This document shows, one piece after another, positions 61,837 through 64,000 of a DNA stretch of 64,000 nt. Under the pieces are notes generated by a model. That model ran no database searches. It was not told the origin of the DNA and saw only the letters and a program-made list of their open reading frames with translations. The number at the start of each line of letters is the position of its first letter. Positions within the stretch are counted from its first letter, which is position 1. A program made the translations under genes and the position numbers. Source of the DNA: Gemmatimonadales bacterium (GTDB lineage: Bacteria > Gemmatimonadota > Gemmatimonadetes > Gemmatimonadales > GWC2-71-9); assembly GCA_020633775.1 (NCBI GenBank), contig JACKDA010000001.1, positions 124,001 to 188,000 on the forward strand, in the 5' to 3' direction.

Positions 61837-63703
61837 ACGTCCCGCGCATCTCCTCCCGCAGCGTCGTCGGGTCCCAGGCGGCATCGCGTTCGAGGTCGGG
61901 TTCGTCGGCGTCGGCCTGCAGCATCCGCTCCAGCTCGGCGATGCGTTCGCGGGCAACCCCGAGCAGGCGGGCCCGATCGCCGCGCACCGCCGCGAGCTCG
62001 GCGAGGGCGGCCTCGTCGTGGCGGCGGAAGGTCCGCGCGGCGCGGGTCGCGGCGTGGGTCCGGCGCCCGAGGGCCCCCATCACGTCGACGCCGACCCGCA
62101 GCGCGGTGTCCAGCGTCTCCCGGTAGACCTGCGTCGCGCCGAGGTCCATGAGGTCATAGGCATCGTTGCGGTCCTCCGCCCGCGCAAAGATGCGGACCTC
62201 GGGGAAGTGTCGCCGCACCTCGCGGACGAGCGCGATGTTCCGGCCCGGCTCGTCGAGCGCGACCACCAGCACCCGTGCCGACGCGATGCCGGCCGAGCGG
62301 AGGAGGTCGAGCCGGGTCGGGTCGCCATAGTAGACCGGAAGGCCGAGCCGTCGCAGCACATCGACCCGGTCGGAGTCGTTGTCGATGACGGTGGTCGGCA
62401 CGCCGTTGGCGCGCAGGAAGCGACCGACGGTGTTGCCGAAGCGATCGAAGCCGGCGATGAGCACGGGGGCCTCGCCGTGCATCTCATCGGCCTCGCGGGC
62501 GGTGACCTCACGGGTCCCGAGGCGCGGGGCGACGACACGCTCCCAGGCCAGCATCAGGATCGGGCTGGCGGCCATCGTGAGCGCGACGACCGCGACCAGC
62601 GGGCTGGCGACCTCGGCGGCGAGGAGTCCCAGGCTGCTGCCGAACGCGAGCAGGACGAAGGCGAATTCGCCCACCTGCGGCAGGGCGAAGGCGAACAATC
62701 CACGCTGCTCGCCGCTCAGCCCGAACCCGCGGCCCAGCCCGAGCAGGATCAGGAACTTGCCGAGCAGGGTCGCGCCGACGAGCGCGGCGATCGTGCCGGG
62801 CTGGCTCCCCACGAGGGCGAAGTCGATCGACGCGCCGACCGCGATGAAGAAGAGGCCCAGCAGGAGGCCCTTGAACGGCTCGATGTCGCTCTCGAGTTCG
62901 TGGCGGAACTCGGTGGTCGCCAGGACGACACCGGCAAGGAACGTCCCCAGCGCGGGTGAGAGGCCGACCTGGGACATCAGCAACGCGATGCCCACGACCA
63001 GGAGAAGCGCGGCTGCCGTGAACAGCTCGCGCAAGCCGGTGCGCGCGATGAGCCGGAAGACGGGACCGAGCAGCAGGCGCCCCGCGACGACGATCCCGCC
63101 GACGGCGCCGAGCACGGCCAGGGCGCGTCCCCACGCGGGCAGCCCATCGACCCAGGTGTGTCCACCGGCCACCTCGGCCCCGCGCGGGGCCAGGAGCGGG
63201 AACAGCGCGAGCATCGGGATCACCGCGATGTCCTGGAACAGGAGCACCGAGAACGCGGACTGGCCGGCGGTGGTCTGCAGGAGGCCCCGCTCCTCCAGCG
63301 TCTGGAGCACGATCGCCGTGCTGCTCACCGCGATCACCATCCCCACCGCAACGGCCTCGGCCCAGCCAAGTCCGAGGAGGCGTGCGATCCCGGCCGCTGC
63401 CGCCGTCGTCACGACGACCTGGAGGCCGCCGAGCCCGAGGATCGAGGCGCGCAGTCGCCAGAGGAGTGCCGGCTCGAGCTCGAGCCCCACGACGAAGAGC
63501 ATCATGACCACGCCGAACTCGGCGACATGCATGATGTCCTGACCCGCCTCGCCGATGAGCGCCAGCCCGAACGGGCCGATGATCGCGCCGGCGATCAGGT
63601 AGCCGAGGACCGACCCCAGGCCGAGTCGCTTGGCGACCGGCACCGCGATGACCGCCGCGGCGAGGTACACGAAGGCCTGCTCGAAGAATCCGCCGTGCTC
63701 CAT
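61835..63703 (-). CDS. KefC-type monovalent cation:proton antiporter with RCK domain
   Basis: A 622-residue CPA2 antiporter. About 12 membrane helices form residues 1-400 (GYLIAGAIIGPFGL, VVMMLFVVGLELEPALLW, MVIAVSSTAIVLQTLEERGL, FQDIAVIPMLALF, LGTFLAGVVLATTEFRHELESDIEPFKGLLLGLFFIAVGASID), then a TrkA-N/RCK domain (VLIAGFDRFGNTVGRFLRANGVPTTVIDNDSDRVD) and a helical, charged tail. In the GxGxxG nucleotide loop the second Gly is Asp (GFDRFG), which could weaken NAD binding. ATG 63703 lies 3 bases after the KefF-type gene. Function is probably glutathione- or toxin-gated K+ efflux. Confidence 0.92.
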   Translation of the reverse strand: MEHGGFFEQAFVYLAAAVIAVPVAKRLGLGSVLGYLIAGAIIGPFGLALIGEAGQDIMHVAEFGVVMMLFVVGLELEPALLWRLRASILGLGGLQVVVTTAAAAGIARLLGLGWAEAVAVGMVIAVSSTAIVLQTLEERGLLQTTAGQSAFSVLLFQDIAVIPMLALFPLLAPRGAEVAGGHTWVDGLPAWGRALAVLGAVGGIVVAGRLLLGPVFRLIARTGLRELFTAAALLLVVGIALLMSQVGLSPALGTFLAGVVLATTEFRHELESDIEPFKGLLLGLFFIAVGASIDFALVGSQPGTIAALVGATLLGKFLILLGLGRGFGLSGEQRGLFAFALPQVGEFAFVLLAFGSSLGLLAAEVASPLVAVVALTMAASPILMLAWERVVAPRLGTREVTAREADEMHGEAPVLIAGFDRFGNTVGRFLRANGVPTTVIDNDSDRVDVLRRLGLPVYYGDPTRLDLLRSAGIASARVLVVALDEPGRNIALVREVRRHFPEVRIFARAEDRNDAYDLMDLGATQVYRETLDTALRVGVDVMGALGRRTHAATRAARTFRRHDEAALAELAAVRGDRARLLGVARERIAELERMLQADADEPDLERDAAWDPTTLREEMRGT

Positions 63704-63706
63704 CGC

Positions 63707-64000
63707 TCAGCTCCCGCCAGTCCAGTGGATCGGACGCAGCTCGTCCGCCTCGGCGACGCGGACCGGATCGATCCGGCCCTCGGCGAGGGCCGAGAGGAGT
63801 TCCGCATACTCCGCGGCGGCGCGCGTGATCTGCTCGGGGTCGAGCCGGTGTGTCCCGTGGACGATCCAGGGAGGCAGCCAGGTCATCCGGCAGAGCCGCG
63901 TGGTCGACTCGAGGGGCAGGAGGAACTGCCGGATCGAGGTCCGGTTGAAGCCGCCCGGCTCGTACGCCTCGCGCGGCCCACCCGCCGTCACCGCGCACGC
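63707..64000 (-). CDS. KefF-type NAD(P)H oxidoreductase, C-terminal part
   Basis: Only the last 97 residues are in the window; the frame is open past base 64000. VTAGGPREAYEPGGFNRTSIRQFLLPLESTTRLCRMTWLPPWIVHGTHRLDPEQI matches the C-terminus of the flavodoxin-like ancillary proteins (KefF/KefG, NQO-like) that activate Kef channels. It ends 3 bases before the antiporter ATG, so the pair forms an operon. Confidence 0.88.
   Translation of the reverse strand, partial: ACAVTAGGPREAYEPGGFNRTSIRQFLLPLESTTRLCRMTWLPPWIVHGTHRLDPEQITRAAAEYAELLSALAEGRIDPVRVAEADELRPIHWTGGS

Noticed and set aside
61477..61956. Minus- and plus-strand open frames across ssrA giving peptides such as QGIEPWSEP
   Set aside because: These are translations of tmRNA; its tRNA-like ends and tag frame explain the sequence.

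Overview
The window is a gene-dense, GC-rich bacterial chromosome segment. Most genes are housekeeping and sit in tightly packed operons, with many 4-bp ATGA/GTGA stop-start overlaps and frequent GTG starts. High GC, a PEP-CTERM surface protein, type IV pilus genes (an outer-membrane lifestyle), an archaeal/eukaryote-type prolyl-tRNA synthetase and several lipoproteins or signal peptides ending in AQ- or GC-type sites suggest a Gemmatimonadota-like bacterium. That placement is inferred from gene content; no 16S rRNA gene is present.

Layout: 1-8283, plus-strand operon rny(partial)-folD-xseA-xseB-ispA-dxs-nadK-recN (RNA decay, one-carbon metabolism, exonuclease VII, isoprenoids, NADP, DNA repair). 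8273-14492, an envelope/pilus block: an outer-membrane protein, two copies of a convergent pilin/membrane-protein pair around a tRNA-Leu(UAA), a lone receiver protein and a PilB-type ATPase with a C-terminal receiver domain. 14603-18518, aroA-cmk-rpsA. 18797-19618, a PEP-CTERM protein behind a sigma-54-type promoter. 19720-25608, acyl-CoA carboxylase genes (carboxyltransferase, biotin carboxylase, biotin carrier) interleaved with a secreted TPR-like protein and a 23S rRNA methyltransferase. 25615-29364, a repeat-rich metzincin lipoprotein; then osmC. 30132-38518, rplM-rpsI, rpsB-tsf-pyrH-frr-uppS-cdsA-dxr-rseP. 38653-43944, rpsO-pnp-M16 peptidase-ald-dut. 44151-49678, mreB-mreC-mreD-mrdA-rodA. 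49792-57549, accD-folC, hisS-proS-lysA-guaA. 57557-64000, a PTS IIA-like protein, an NTF2-like secreted protein, dus-larB-corA, tmRNA (ssrA), and a KefC-type antiporter with the end of its KefF-type partner.

The most unusual items are: the PilB-receiver fusion beside duplicated pilin cassettes; a roughly 290-bp stretch inside hisS with codon use foreign to its flanks; a perfect 26-bp inverted repeat built from a GAGAGAA heptamer just after ssrA; a nadK that appears to start at CTG; a sigma-54 promoter with upstream inverted repeats before the PEP-CTERM gene; a perfect palindrome inside the rplM promoter spacer; and a lipoprotein with eight tandem ~84-residue repeats before a zinc protease domain. 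No CRISPR array, insertion sequence, prophage or classical defence locus was seen.
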